62,048 nucleotides of DNA from an uncultured Planctomycetaceae bacterium (GTDB lineage: Bacteria; Planctomycetota; Planctomycetia; Pirellulales; Thermoguttaceae), in assembly GCA_946408825.1 (NCBI GenBank), contig CAMJTU010000023.1, forward strand, positions 1-62,048, written 5' to 3'. Positions 44,458-53,702 of the stretch are shown here, one piece after another; position 1 is the stretch's first letter; each line of letters opens with the position of its first letter. The notes beneath the pieces were generated by a model that did no database searches, was not told the origin of the DNA, and saw only the letters and a list, made by a program, of their open reading frames with translations. The translations under genes were made by a program, and so were the position numbers.

Positions 44458-46476
44458 ATGATTATCGGTCCGGTTTTCGCGAGAGAGGCGACCATTGCGC
44501 CGCGACGCGACAAATCGTATCTCGGTCGCGGAGTTTACGGCGGTTTCCTATTGCTGACAATCTCAGCCGCGTGGCTCGTGACGAGCGGCGCGCAGCAGAT
44601 CGTCGACGTCGGCGACTTCGCAAGGTTCGGCGCGTCCCTCTTTACGCTTCTGGCGCCGCTGCAGTTGATCGTCGCGCTCTTCTTCGGAGCGCTCTTTTCC
44701 GCCGCCGCCGTAGGGCAGGAAAAAGACCGCAAGACGTTAATTCTCTTGCTTCTGACGCGTCTTTCGAATAGCGAATTGGTCCTCGGCAAGCTTTGCGCGG
44801 CGCTGCTTCAACTTTTCATTTTCCTAGTCGTTTCGGCGCCGATTCTTCTCATAACGGCGACGCTTGGCGGAGTCTCCTTCGCGCAAATAACGCGCGTCTT
44901 TCTCGTCACGCTCTTCGCGACGTTCGCGGGAGGTTCGCTCGGTTCATGCATGGCGCTCTGGCGCGATAAAACGTTCCAGGCGCTCTCGGCGACGATCCTC
45001 GCGCTCGCGATATGGCTCGGGTTCTGGGAAGCGGTCGGCTATGGCGCGCTCGGAAAAGAATGGTTCGGGATATCGACGGCGACGCTCGCGAACGTCATGA
45101 GTCCGTGGCGCGCAATCATCGTGGCGGCGCGTCCCGACGATTTCGGGTTCGTCGCGACGCTGGGCGAACAACTGCGCCTTAGCCTCGCGCCGGTCGCGCC
45201 GTTCCTTGGCGTCTGCGCCGCGTTCATCGCGCTCGTCAACGGTTTTGCCATCGCGATGTGCCGCGTCTGGAATCCGTCGCGCGAAACGATTAAAAACGCG
45301 ACGATGGAACAAGACACGTGGCGCCAGGAGGCGATTCAAGCGCGACTTGACCGCGAAGCGGCGGAACGCCGGTCTCAGATCGACGGAAAACGCGACGACA
45401 ACCCTTACGACAACCTGACCGACAACCTCTTCGCCGTCGAGGAAACGCTTCACGACGTCGAAACGCGCGAAGGTTCCGCCGGCGTCGCGGTCGCCGCGCG
45501 CGAGGTCCTCGCGCAAAAGTCGGGGCTCACGACCGAGGAGTCGATCAAGACGGGAGTCGCGCCCGAGGGCAAATACGCGGTCGACGCGGCGGTTTCGTCG
45601 GTCGGAAAGGCGCGTCCGGTATGGAACAACCCGATTCTGTGGCGCGAGATTCGAACGCGCGCTTACGGACGCAAAACGTTCCTCATCGGACTCGTTTACT
45701 TCATGCTCTTCCTGCTCTCCGTCTACTCGATCCATACGACGTTCGCGACCGTCGCCACCCCGACGTTCATGCAGCTCGCGACCCCGGTCCTTCCCCTTAT
45801 TCTGCTGTCGATGTTCCTGCTGAACTCGCAGGCGATTTCGTCGATGACGTCGGAACGCGACCTCGGCGCGTTTCCGCTCCTTCTCGTGAGCGACCTCTCG
45901 CCCAAAGAATTTGTCTTCGGCAAGCTCGTCGGCGCGTTCTATAACATGAAGGAAGCGACGATCTTCCCGTTGCTCCTAAGCCTCTATCTCGGGTGGAAGG
46001 GCGCGATGGACATGTCGGACGCGTGGCGTCTCTTCATCGGAATCGTCGTTCTCTATTTCTTCGTCGCGATGATCGGCGTGCATATCGGTCTGCAATACGA
46101 CAACACGCGAAGCGCGGTCGCGACGTCGCTCGGGGTCGTCTTCTTCCTGTTCGTCGGGGTCGGCGTCTGCATTTGGACGATGCTCGCCTTCAGCGGCTCC
46201 TTTGAAGCGCAGCTTCAGCCGTTCCTCGCGTTCATGATAGGCGGCGGGGTCGGGCTTTACGTCGCGCTCGGGGCGAGGAACCCGTCGAAAGCGCTCGCGC
46301 TCGCATCTTTCGCGCTGCCTCCCGCGACGTTCTACGCCGCGACGAGCTTCATGCTCGGCAAGCCGATGCTGGTTTTCGTCTCCGTCGTCTCCGCCTACTT
46401 CTTCGCGACGCTGGCGATGCTCATTCCCGCGATCGACGAGTTCGACGTCGCGACCGGACGCGCGACCGCCGACTAA
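44458..46476 (+). CDS. ABC-2-type transporter permease
   Basis: A 672-residue membrane protein with about a dozen hydrophobic helices in two blocks (residues ~25-270 and ~410-660). A charged cytoplasmic loop of ~130 residues lies between. The segment AAVGQEKDRKTLILLLLTRLSNSELVLGKL is the typical ABC-2 permease signature, and it recurs as SMTSERDLGAFPLLLVSDLSPKEFVFGKL, so the protein is an internal duplication. No ATPase gene is adjacent. The substrate is unknown. Confidence 0.85.
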   Translation: MIIGPVFAREATIAPRRDKSYLGRGVYGGFLLLTISAAWLVTSGAQQIVDVGDFARFGASLFTLLAPLQLIVALFFGALFSAAAVGQEKDRKTLILLLLTRLSNSELVLGKLCAALLQLFIFLVVSAPILLITATLGGVSFAQITRVFLVTLFATFAGGSLGSCMALWRDKTFQALSATILALAIWLGFWEAVGYGALGKEWFGISTATLANVMSPWRAIIVAARPDDFGFVATLGEQLRLSLAPVAPFLGVCAAFIALVNGFAIAMCRVWNPSRETIKNATMEQDTWRQEAIQARLDREAAERRSQIDGKRDDNPYDNLTDNLFAVEETLHDVETREGSAGVAVAAREVLAQKSGLTTEESIKTGVAPEGKYAVDAAVSSVGKARPVWNNPILWREIRTRAYGRKTFLIGLVYFMLFLLSVYSIHTTFATVATPTFMQLATPVLPLILLSMFLLNSQAISSMTSERDLGAFPLLLVSDLSPKEFVFGKLVGAFYNMKEATIFPLLLSLYLGWKGAMDMSDAWRLFIGIVVLYFFVAMIGVHIGLQYDNTRSAVATSLGVVFFLFVGVGVCIWTMLAFSGSFEAQLQPFLAFMIGGGVGLYVALGARNPSKALALASFALPPATFYAATSFMLGKPMLVFVSVVSAYFFATLAMLIPAIDEFDVATGRATAD

Positions 46477-46509
46477 CTTGCGTCCGCAAAACGTAGCGCC
46501 CTATAACGC

Positions 46510-46545
46510 AAAAAACCGCGAAGCGTTAAGCTTCGCGGTTTTTTC
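46510..46545. terminator. Bidirectional terminator between convergent genes
   Basis: AACCGCGAAGC (46514-46524) pairs perfectly with GCTTCGCGGTT (46530-46540), with A and T runs outside. Confidence 0.9.
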
Positions 46546-46569
46546 TTTGAGACGTCGACGACCGAACGG

Positions 46570-47160
46570 TCATATCTCGGCGACGAACTCCGATTTGCGA
46601 TTCGTCGCGACGTTGACCAGATCAAGCTTGTAGACGGTCTTCTTGGACTTCTCGCCCTCGTCGTCCTCGTCCTCTTGTTTTTCGACGTAGCCCGCCATGA
46701 AGTAGTCGACTTCTTCGCCGAGTTCGGAGACGAATTTCTCGCGCTCTTTCGGGATAAAAACGTTGTTGGGCGAAACGCCGCTTTCTTTGAGCGCCGCTTG
46801 AACGACGTTCTTCTCGAGAAGTCTAAAATTGCCTTCCTCCAGAAGCTCTCGCGTCGCCGACGAAAGATTCGCCGCGTTCGGACCGCCCGTCACTCCGATG
46901 AAGCAAACGACAAGTTTCTTATCGGAATGAAGCGACGCTTCATGTTCGAGTTCTTTAAGCGCGTCCTTCGTAGCCTTGTCCGCCGCGCGACGATCCGCCT
47001 CCGGATTCGAGGAATGAAACATATTGGCGACGGCGCATCCGCCGACGAAGGGCGTCCCCGCAAGAAGCGCGCACGACGCTAAAAAGCGACGTCGCGACGC
47101 GACAGCCTGCTCGATCTCGTCCCTATTCAATCCACGTGTCGGCTGTAACCGCTCTCGCAT
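46570..47160 (-). CDS. LpoB-like lipoprotein
   Basis: A 196-residue protein. RRRFLASCALLAGTPFVGGC is a lipobox-type signal (twin Arg plus GGC), with the lipidated Cys at ~residue 42. The body has the pattern of LpoB/CsgG-type lipoproteins: KLVVCFIGVTG...LSSATRELLEEGNFRLLEKNVVQAAL...ELGEEVDYFMAGYVEK. LpoB proteins stimulate peptidoglycan synthases in enterobacteria; its role in a planctomycete is inferred only from resemblance. GGAG lies upstream of the ATG. Confidence 0.6.
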   Translation of the reverse strand: MRERLQPTRGLNRDEIEQAVASRRRFLASCALLAGTPFVGGCAVANMFHSSNPEADRRAADKATKDALKELEHEASLHSDKKLVVCFIGVTGGPNAANLSSATRELLEEGNFRLLEKNVVQAALKESGVSPNNVFIPKEREKFVSELGEEVDYFMAGYVEKQEDEDDEGEKSKKTVYKLDLVNVATNRKSEFVAEI

Positions 47161-47343
47161 TACGGAGTCTCCTTAATTCCGGCGCCAAAGGCATGTTAAT
47201 CTCGCGCGCGAACGCTCGTAAATCTTCTATCGGCGCCGCTTCGTTAAATCGTCCTGAACAACGGGAAGGTTGAAGTTGCGCGCCGGGCGCGGCGACGACG
47301 AAAAAAGCGAGTTAAAGCGCGTCGTAAATCCGTTTTCGGCGGG

Positions 47344-47372
47344 TTGACGGGGCGCGTTTAGAACGTTACAAT
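47344..47372 (+). promoter_or_regulatory. Promoter of the FtsQ-like gene
   Basis: TTGACG, 17 bases, TACAAT, ~130 bases upstream of the start at 47501. The rest of the 340-bp gap (47161-47500) shows nothing else I can support. Confidence 0.5.
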
Positions 47373-47500
47373 CGCGGCGCGACGCGCGCGCGTTGACAAT
47401 AGTTTTTTTGACGCCGCGGCGCAAGAGCGAACGCTAAATTTTTCAGCCGTCGCGCCCAAACGCCTCTCAAGGCGGGGCGCGTCTTCCGCGGGAGTCGACA

Positions 47501-48727
47501 TTGAACCGTCTGATCAAACTCTTATTCGTCGAGAAAACGGTTCGTCAGTTTTGGGGGCCGGCGGCTTTTCTTCTGCTTCTTTTTCTGGGAACGGGCGTCG
47601 TCTGCTTTTATTTCAAGAACGATATCGTCAACCAGCAGGAATACGTCGTTAAACGCGAGAACATACGCGTCGACGCTCCCCCTTCGTGGATTACGGGCGA
47701 ATTCATAACGGAAACGCTTCAACTCCTTCCCGCCGAATATCGGGACGAAGCGCTGATCGTAAACCAAGGACGCGACACGGACGACGAGACGTCGGCGCCT
47801 GACGAGCCGAAGCTGCGTCTCAACGCCAACGATCCGCGTCTCGTCGAAAATCTGCGCGTCGCGGCGCTCAAACATCCGCTCGTCGAAAGCGTTCGCAAAA
47901 TCGTCGTGCGATATCCTGCGACCGTCACGCTCTATCTCGATTTTCGCGTTCCGATCGCGATCGTCGACCCTTCGCCGGAGTTCCGAGAAGAATTCCGAGA
48001 CGACGTCAGAAAGTTCTTTCCCGAAGACGTCAAGCGGGACGACGAGCTTAACGAATCCTCCGCGTCCTCGACGACGGACGACGCCGACGGTAAAGAGGTC
48101 GACGTCGTCCAATATTCGCGTTATCTCGTCGATCGACTGGGCAAGCCGTTGCCGACCAAGTATTTTGAAGATCATCCCGACGCGTTTCACAACCTTCCGC
48201 GCGTCGCGGGGATAACGACGACGACCGCCGGCGCCAACGCCGATCCGCTCCTTGAAGAGGCGGGCGCGTTCGCGCGCTTTCTTGACGAGACAAACGTGAC
48301 GGAAGATTGGCAGATCGTGCGGCTTGGCGTCTTACGCGAACGCGATTCGCGGCATGGGACGTGGTTCTTTAAAACGACGGGGGGTTCGATCGTCAAATGG
48401 GGCCGATTCTCGCGAAAGAAAAGAACGGACGCCGCGCCGAGCTACGCGCCGGACTCGCGATCGGTCGATTCGCGGGACGCCTGGGCCGATCTTTACAATT
48501 TTCAGTTTCAGAAATTTGACGAGTTACGTCGGCGCATTCTCGACAACGCCGCGCTCGTCGCGATGCGCGCGCGCTCAGACGACCCGGAAACGCGCAAAAA
48601 CGCGGAGAAGAGTCGTCTCAAAGTCTACGACGTTTCCGACGTCCTGCGCGACGAAGAAGAAGGAAGCGAGACGCCCGGCGTCGAAGCGCCGTCAAGCGTT
48701 CCCGCGTCCGAGACTATCGCGAACTAG
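47501..48727 (+). CDS. Divergent FtsQ/POTRA-like cell-division protein
   Basis: A 408-residue protein with one N-terminal transmembrane helix (~18-37) and an extracytoplasmic part with the order expected of FtsQ/DivIB. A POTRA-like segment has HPLVESVRKIVVRYPATVTLYLDFRVPIAIV split at family-like positions. It is followed by a beta domain with YLVDRLGKPLPTKYF and LPRVAGITT, recalling 'P.V..V.R.wP..l.V.v.er.P.A', 'lvD..G' and 'LP.l.G'. The start is TTG, with GGGAG six bases upstream. No other division gene is adjacent. Its 3' end overlaps the convergent gene by 14 bp. Confidence 0.5.
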   Translation: MNRLIKLLFVEKTVRQFWGPAAFLLLLFLGTGVVCFYFKNDIVNQQEYVVKRENIRVDAPPSWITGEFITETLQLLPAEYRDEALIVNQGRDTDDETSAPDEPKLRLNANDPRLVENLRVAALKHPLVESVRKIVVRYPATVTLYLDFRVPIAIVDPSPEFREEFRDDVRKFFPEDVKRDDELNESSASSTTDDADGKEVDVVQYSRYLVDRLGKPLPTKYFEDHPDAFHNLPRVAGITTTTAGANADPLLEEAGAFARFLDETNVTEDWQIVRLGVLRERDSRHGTWFFKTTGGSIVKWGRFSRKKRTDAAPSYAPDSRSVDSRDAWADLYNFQFQKFDELRRRILDNAALVAMRARSDDPETRKNAEKSRLKVYDVSDVLRDEEEGSETPGVEAPSSVPASETIAN

Positions 48728-50216
48728 ATTCCAGCGACGCGATAAGCGCGGCGACGTCGGCGGCAAAACGAGGGTCGTCGATTCGTTCGGCGGCGCGACG
48801 AAACTCCCCTTTCGCCGCGTCGCGGTCGCCGACGCGCAGCATGAGCTTGCCGAGTTCGACGCGCGGCGCCGGATCGTCCGGACGCGCGTCGCGCGCCTCG
48901 CGAAATACGGAAAGCGCCTCGTCGTAGTCGTGAAGCGACACGTAGGCGCGGCCAAGCTCGACGCGCGCGTCGTTTAGATTCGGATCGAGCTCTAACGCGG
49001 AGCTAAACCGCTCCCGCGCCGCGGAATAATCCCCAAGAAGACAAAGCGTCCTGCCAAGACATAAATCGATCCCGGGATCCGCGCCCCCTGCGAGCGCCGC
49101 GAGCCGATACGCGCGCGCGGCCTCTTCCCAATATCCCTCTCGTTCGTACAGCCACGCCTGAGCGCAAAGGCGCGCTTGTCGCGCGCTGGCGACGTCGCGC
49201 CAACTCGCGGCGGTCCTCGCGTCAGAGGCGGTCGACGAAGGCGCGGACGGCGTCTCAGGCTCCGCCGTCGGCGTCTCACGGTCGTCGGAGAAAAGTTCGA
49301 GAAACGCGGGAACGCCGGTCTGCGCGGTCGTTCGGGCGTTCCAATCGCTCAGACGTTCCGCGAGCGCGAACTGCTCCTCTTCCGGCGAGAGTTTGACGGA
49401 ATCCTCGGGCTTGTCGATCGCGCCGTCGGGCGGACGCGCGGCAAAACCGAAGAACCGCTGTCCGCGGGAGTCGATCGGCTCGTCTGCGCCGCGCCCTTCG
49501 TCCCGATACTTTAGTATTTCGCGACCGTCGGTTGAAAGCGTGAGACTTAGGATCACCGCGCCCAAATCGACAGGCGCGCCCTCGGCGTCAGACGATTCGT
49601 TCTCGTCTGTCTCTTGTCCCGCAAGCAGGGGAAAAAGCTCGGCGTCGTCGGCTTTGCGCGACGCGATTTCACGATTCTGATCCGGGGACGAAACATGAGC
49701 GAAAGCGCGAATCTGCCGTTCGACCAACTCTTCAGAAAGCGCGCCGGAACAGAGAAACGCAAGTCTTCGCGCGACCTGAATTTCACGCGGCGACAGAAGC
49801 GGAAACCGCGAGTTCGGATCGATCGGCGCGAGCAGCCCGCGCCGGAGCCACCGTCGCACCGCTTCAACCGACGCGCCGACGACCTCCGCGACGGCGGCGG
49901 GAGTCGCGCCGTCGCGCCGCGGAAGGGGAGCCCCGTCGTCGACCGCGCCTACGCTCGCGACGAACTCGGACTCTGAAACGATCTGGAGCGTCCCGCGCTC
50001 AAAGGCAAGGTCGGAACGTTCGTCAAACTCTTCCGCGAGGGATCGACGCGTCTGGGCAAGATCGGCGCCCTCGCCCAGAACGACCAGATTCACCGCGGAA
50101 CTCAGCGTTTCCGCGGCGCGCCAGCCGGCGGAACGAGCCAGACGAATCGCGTCCCGACGCGTTCCGCCCGCAAGTTTCCCGTAAAAATAAACGACTCGTT
50201 CCGGCTCGTCGATCAT
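48714..50216 (-). CDS. BRCT-like, MerR-type HTH and TPR protein
   Basis: A protein of ~500 residues. The N-terminus (EPERVVYFYGKLAGGTRRDAI...LVVLGEG) has the fold pattern of a BRCT domain. Around residue 110-170 lies a MerR-type helix-turn-helix, TPAAVAEVVGASVEAVRRWLRRGLL, then a Glu/Asp-rich linker. The C-terminal third has TPR units (YSAARERFSSALELDPNLNDARVELGRAYVSL split over helices). It could be a DNA-bound scaffold or regulator. I prefer ATG 50216; an in-frame ATG at 50321 adds 35 residues with no clear fold. Confidence 0.65.
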   Translation of the reverse strand: MIDEPERVVYFYGKLAGGTRRDAIRLARSAGWRAAETLSSAVNLVVLGEGADLAQTRRSLAEEFDERSDLAFERGTLQIVSESEFVASVGAVDDGAPLPRRDGATPAAVAEVVGASVEAVRRWLRRGLLAPIDPNSRFPLLSPREIQVARRLAFLCSGALSEELVERQIRAFAHVSSPDQNREIASRKADDAELFPLLAGQETDENESSDAEGAPVDLGAVILSLTLSTDGREILKYRDEGRGADEPIDSRGQRFFGFAARPPDGAIDKPEDSVKLSPEEEQFALAERLSDWNARTTAQTGVPAFLELFSDDRETPTAEPETPSAPSSTASDARTAASWRDVASARQARLCAQAWLYEREGYWEEAARAYRLAALAGGADPGIDLCLGRTLCLLGDYSAARERFSSALELDPNLNDARVELGRAYVSLHDYDEALSVFREARDARPDDPAPRVELGKLMLRVGDRDAAKGEFRRAAERIDDPRFAADVAALIASLESSSR

Positions 50217-50660
50217 AAGTTTGCTCGTCAATAAATACGTCGCGCCGCCCTTCCCCGATTCAATCTCGCCCCGTCTTGAGGTCAAGTTTAGCGTCGGCGG
50301 CGCCAAGGAGTATTTTACCATCGAACCGTTTCTTAGAACAGGCGCCGCCTTTTACCCGTATATTTGAGGCGGCTCAGAAAGAACGTCGACGGCAAACGGG
50401 AATTGTTTCCGTCCCTAAGACAAGGCGCAAGCGCCGCGACGCGGCAAGATAGAAATCCTCTTTTTAAACGGCTGGAACGCGCGAGTTCCTTCGTTAAAAA
50501 GGACGCTCTCGAACGGCGCGATATTGTATTTTAAAACAAGCTAGGTTATAATTATGCGAAGGTCGGCGTTCTCGAGTCTCGCGGCGTAAAAGCGCGTCGC
50601 CGCGACGAGATTTGAAAACGTCGAACAATTCTATCCGAATCGCAACAAAAGGATCGCGTT
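50217..50660. other. 444-bp intergenic region upstream of the sugar isomerase gene
   Basis: Apart from the promoter at 50524-50552 I see no gene or structure here. The stretch next to 50217-50321 is an alternative N-terminus for the BRCT-HTH gene. Confidence 0.5.
50524..50552 (+). promoter_or_regulatory. Promoter of the sugar isomerase/BSP peptidase pair
   Basis: TTGTAT, 17 bases, TATAAT, ~110 bases before the start codon at 50661. Confidence 0.55.
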
Positions 50661-51644
50661 ATGACGTCAGACAATCGTTTTCTTAATCGTCGTTCATTTT
50701 TCCAAACCGCCGCGACCGGCGTCGTCGGCGCGGCGCTGGGCGCGTCGCTGACAGCGGAGCCCGCGAAAGCGCAATGGGAAGTAGGTCCCGCGACGGAAAG
50801 CGGCGCGCGGCGCGGCAATTTAATCGGAGTTTCGAGCTATTCCTTCTGGCATTTCGACGAAGACGTTTCCGCGCCGATGGATCAGTGTCTCCAGAAGGCG
50901 GCGGAGATGGGTTTCGACGCGTTTGAAGTTTTGGAACAGCAACTCGATCGTACCGACCTTCCCTATCTGCGCTCGCTCCGTCGCGACGCGTTCAAGGCGG
51001 GAATCTCGATCTGCAGCATGTCGACGCACCAGACCTTCGTCCGCGTCGATCCCGAAGAACGCGAAGCGAACGTCAAGAAGACGATGCGAAGCGTCGACGT
51101 CGCGAACGAGATGGGAATTCCGACGCTCCGCGTGAACACGGGACGCTGGGACTCTTGGGGCTCCTTCGACGCGCTGATGGAGCATCGCGGAATCGAGAAC
51201 CCGCTGCCGGGTCATTCCGACGAAGAGGCGTTCAAATGGTGCGTCGACGCGTTTGAAAAGCTGATTCCTTACGCGGAAGAAAAGGGCGTCATGCTGTGCC
51301 TCGAGAACCACTGGGGACTGGCGCGAACCGCGAAAGGACTGCTGAAGATTCTCGACGCGATCGACTCGCCGTGGTTCGGGTGCATGCTCGACACGGGCAA
51401 CTTCCTCGACGACACGGAAGAACAGCTCGAAGCGGTGTTGCCGCGCGCGACGATGGTGCAGGCGAAGACGTACTACGGGGGCGGCGTGTGGTACGAACTG
51501 CCCCTTGACTATAAAAAGATTGGCGATCTTTTCCGTAAATATAAGTATCGCGGCTACATCTCGCTGGAATTCGAAGGCAAGGAAGAAGCCGCGACAGCCG
51601 TTCCAAAGAGTTTGGCGCTTCTCCGTAAGAACTTCTACTTTTGA
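50661..51644 (+). CDS. Exported sugar phosphate isomerase/epimerase-like TIM barrel
   Basis: A 327-residue protein with a Tat-type signal, NRRSFFQTAATGVVGAALGA (ending AKAQW). The fold is the xylose-isomerase-like TIM barrel (AP endonuclease 2 family): LIGVSSYSFW, GFDAFEVLE, MGIPTLRVNTG, VMLCLENHWG, WFGCMLDTGNFLDD and YRGYISLEFEGKEE, with the metal-binding Glu, Asp and Glu at the usual strand ends. The substrate is unknown. AAAGGA precedes the ATG. A BSP-type peptidase gene follows by 36 bp. Confidence 0.88.
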   Translation: MTSDNRFLNRRSFFQTAATGVVGAALGASLTAEPAKAQWEVGPATESGARRGNLIGVSSYSFWHFDEDVSAPMDQCLQKAAEMGFDAFEVLEQQLDRTDLPYLRSLRRDAFKAGISICSMSTHQTFVRVDPEEREANVKKTMRSVDVANEMGIPTLRVNTGRWDSWGSFDALMEHRGIENPLPGHSDEEAFKWCVDAFEKLIPYAEEKGVMLCLENHWGLARTAKGLLKILDAIDSPWFGCMLDTGNFLDDTEEQLEAVLPRATMVQAKTYYGGGVWYELPLDYKKIGDLFRKYKYRGYISLEFEGKEEAATAVPKSLALLRKNFYF

Positions 51645-51680
51645 TCTCGATTAAACCTTTTTCAAGGAGTCTAATAGACG

Positions 51681-52637
51681 ATGACAAAGTTCCGTATTTC
51701 CCTTCTCGCCGCGCTGGCGGCGGTCTGCGTGTTTTCTCTTCCCCATTCGTCGTTCGGACAAGACGACGGCGCTCAAGACCTTAAGGTCTCGTCGCAAACG
51801 TTGGACGACGGCGAAGTCAGAACGGAAGAGCAGGGCAAAACGACGTATGAGAAAACCCTCGACGGCGACGTTCGCGTGACGGTCGTTAAGGTCGGGCGCG
51901 AACCGGCGGTCGCGACGATTGTCGTTCCCGGAAAAGACCCCGTCGAATTCGACGCTTACGAGCCGCTCGAGACGGCGCCGGAAGAAGCGCGGGAATACCT
52001 CGCGAGCGTCTGGGACCGTCTCGGCGAGACGCCCAAGAAAATCGTCAACATTGAGATCGACACGAGCGAAGCGCCCGACGCCGCCGAATGGGCGCGCCGC
52101 GCTCAGACGAGAGTTCAATACTGGTATCCCCGCGTCGTCGAGATGCTCGACGGACAGGAAGGGCTGGAGCGCATCCCGGACGACTTCAAGATTCGTCTCG
52201 TCTTCAAGCCGATCGACGGCGTCGCGTATGCGGCGGGGCGCGAAATTACGGTCTCGAGCAATTATATCAAAAGAAATCCGCGCGACTTCGGGCTCGTGAT
52301 TCATGAAACGACGCACGTCGCTCAGGCGTACGGACGCGTCCGCGAAACGTGGGCGATGGAAGGGATGACCGACTGGATTCGCTATTTCGTCACCGAGCCG
52401 CGCTCGAGAAATCATTGGGGCGTCGACCCTGAACGTTCCAAGTACACGGACAGCTACGGCGTGACCGCCGCCTTCTACAACTGGATCGTCGAGAACAAAG
52501 ATCCGCAGTTCATCCACAAGATTCACAAGGCGTTCCGCTGGGGCGGCTCGATCGAACTCCTCGCCCGCGAGGAATACCATCAGTCGCTTCAAGAACTCTG
52601 GGACGAATACGTCGCCGACATAACGAAGGAGAAATGA
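51681..52637 (+). CDS. Exported basic-secretory-protein (BSP)-type zinc peptidase
   Basis: A 318-residue protein with a signal peptide of ~26 residues (ending SFGQD). The C-terminal domain (~115-318) has the BSP family pattern: the zinc motif VIHETTHVAQAYGR (HExxH) followed by WAMEGMTDWIRYF with the third ligand region, and LWDEYVADI at the end. BSP proteins are putative peptidases of plants and bacteria. The N-terminal ~85 residues are a separate, unrecognised domain. AAGGAG precedes the ATG. It is cotranscribed with the TIM-barrel gene. Confidence 0.82.
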   Translation: MTKFRISLLAALAAVCVFSLPHSSFGQDDGAQDLKVSSQTLDDGEVRTEEQGKTTYEKTLDGDVRVTVVKVGREPAVATIVVPGKDPVEFDAYEPLETAPEEAREYLASVWDRLGETPKKIVNIEIDTSEAPDAAEWARRAQTRVQYWYPRVVEMLDGQEGLERIPDDFKIRLVFKPIDGVAYAAGREITVSSNYIKRNPRDFGLVIHETTHVAQAYGRVRETWAMEGMTDWIRYFVTEPRSRNHWGVDPERSKYTDSYGVTAAFYNWIVENKDPQFIHKIHKAFRWGGSIELLAREEYHQSLQELWDEYVADITKEK

Positions 52638-52685
52638 CGCTCGTCCTTGTCCTCCGCAAACGCGGACGTTTCTAGCCAATCAAAC

Positions 52686-52735
52686 GCGACGGAATCGCCG
52701 GAAGTCTAACGGCGGTTCCGTCGCTGTTATTGCTT
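52686..52735 (+). terminator. Hairpin terminator after the BSP gene
   Basis: A 15-base stem, 52686-52700 with 52710-52724 (one wobble), is followed by a weak T-rich stretch (TGTTATTGCTTT). Confidence 0.55.
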
Positions 52736-52847
52736 TGCCCAGCGCGTTTGTTTTTGGCGCAATAGCGGCATGCTTCTGATAGGAGCCCGATAGCGTCCGT
52801 CGCTCGACCGTCGCCCTTCCGTTGATTTTTAATTTTTAATACGCGCC

Positions 52848-53603
52848 ATGTTTGAAATCGCCTGTTTATTAGCCGTCTTTACCGTTCCGATCGCAATTCT
52901 GATCGCGCTTTCTTCTCTGGAAGACGCTCGCTGCGAAACGGCGACGACGGTTCTGCTCGCGACGCACGCGCCGGTTCTTCTCTGCTTCATGATCTTCCCA
53001 TTTCCAACCTTCCATGGGAAGATTGCGACCAGCCTCGCGACGGCGGCGATGGGAGCGACGTTAGTCCTAACGCCAGTTCTTGCGATCTTTAGCGCGACAC
53101 GCGTCAAACGTTTTAAGAAGTTGGCGGGACACGTCGTGTTTTTGACGACCGTCGACGTCGCCGTATGTTTTCTCTCGTGGATTTCGATAGGAGAAGCGTT
53201 TAATAACGAAGCGTTTGGCGACGCGGCGATGATCTTATCCTTTTTCGACGGATTTACCGTTCTCTCAATCGTCGCGGCGACCGCTATTAGCCCGTTCGTC
53301 GCGCTCGCTCGCCTAGAGGACGCGGTTTGCGAAAAAACAACGACGGCGCTTTTGTCCGCAAACGCTCTTTTTCTCCTGTGGCTCTTCGGTTCTCTCGTCG
53401 GGCTGGAACCGCCGTTTTCACCGTCGTTAGAATTGTTTGACGCCGGCGCTATTTATGAATTCTTTACGGCCCCTATCCTCGTCGTCTTCAGCGCGATTCG
53501 GTTAAGACGTTTTAAAAAGCTTGCGCCCGTCGTCTTCGCCCTTATCGTCATTAACGCCGTATTCTGGTTCCCCGTCATGAACGTCCTACTATACGCGACT
53601 TGA
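52848..53603 (+). CDS. Membrane protein made of two copies of a small CEK/KRFK module
   Basis: A 251-residue polytopic membrane protein. It consists of two head-to-tail versions of a ~115-residue module seen singly in the next two genes. Each has a first helix, then L-x-D/E-x-x-C-E-(K/T)-x-x-T-x-x-LL (LEDARCETATTVLL; LEDAVCEKTTTALL), a second helix, a P-x-L-x-x-(F/L)-SA turn, and a basic LKRFKK-like word (RVKRFKKLA; RLRRFKKLA) before a last helix. Family unknown. It is the founder or a fusion product of the local family. Confidence 0.7.
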   Translation: MFEIACLLAVFTVPIAILIALSSLEDARCETATTVLLATHAPVLLCFMIFPFPTFHGKIATSLATAAMGATLVLTPVLAIFSATRVKRFKKLAGHVVFLTTVDVAVCFLSWISIGEAFNNEAFGDAAMILSFFDGFTVLSIVAATAISPFVALARLEDAVCEKTTTALLSANALFLLWLFGSLVGLEPPFSPSLELFDAGAIYEFFTAPILVVFSAIRLRRFKKLAPVVFALIVINAVFWFPVMNVLLYAT

Positions 53604-53702
53604 GATCGACAAACTCAAGACTTCGAGACGATTGAACGCCGCGCGGAGTCTAGGTAGTATAGAAAGAAAGGTCGTCCGCTCGCCCTCGGAGAACCCGCCA
53701 TG
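53568..53702 (+). repeat. Intergenic duplication, copy 1 (partner 54066-54200)
   Basis: About 132 bases, ~94% identical by eye to 54066-54200 at a constant offset of 498 with no indels. It covers the last codons of the upstream membrane gene, a small CTTGAG...CTCAAG inverted repeat, a promoter-like pair, the ribosome site and the start codon. Confidence 0.92.
53632..53660 (+). promoter_or_regulatory. Putative promoter inside the duplicated intergenic segment (copy 1)
   Basis: TTGAAC, 17 bases, TAGTAT. The matching site in copy 2 is TGGAAA, 17 bases, TAGAAT at 54130-54158. Confidence 0.4.
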
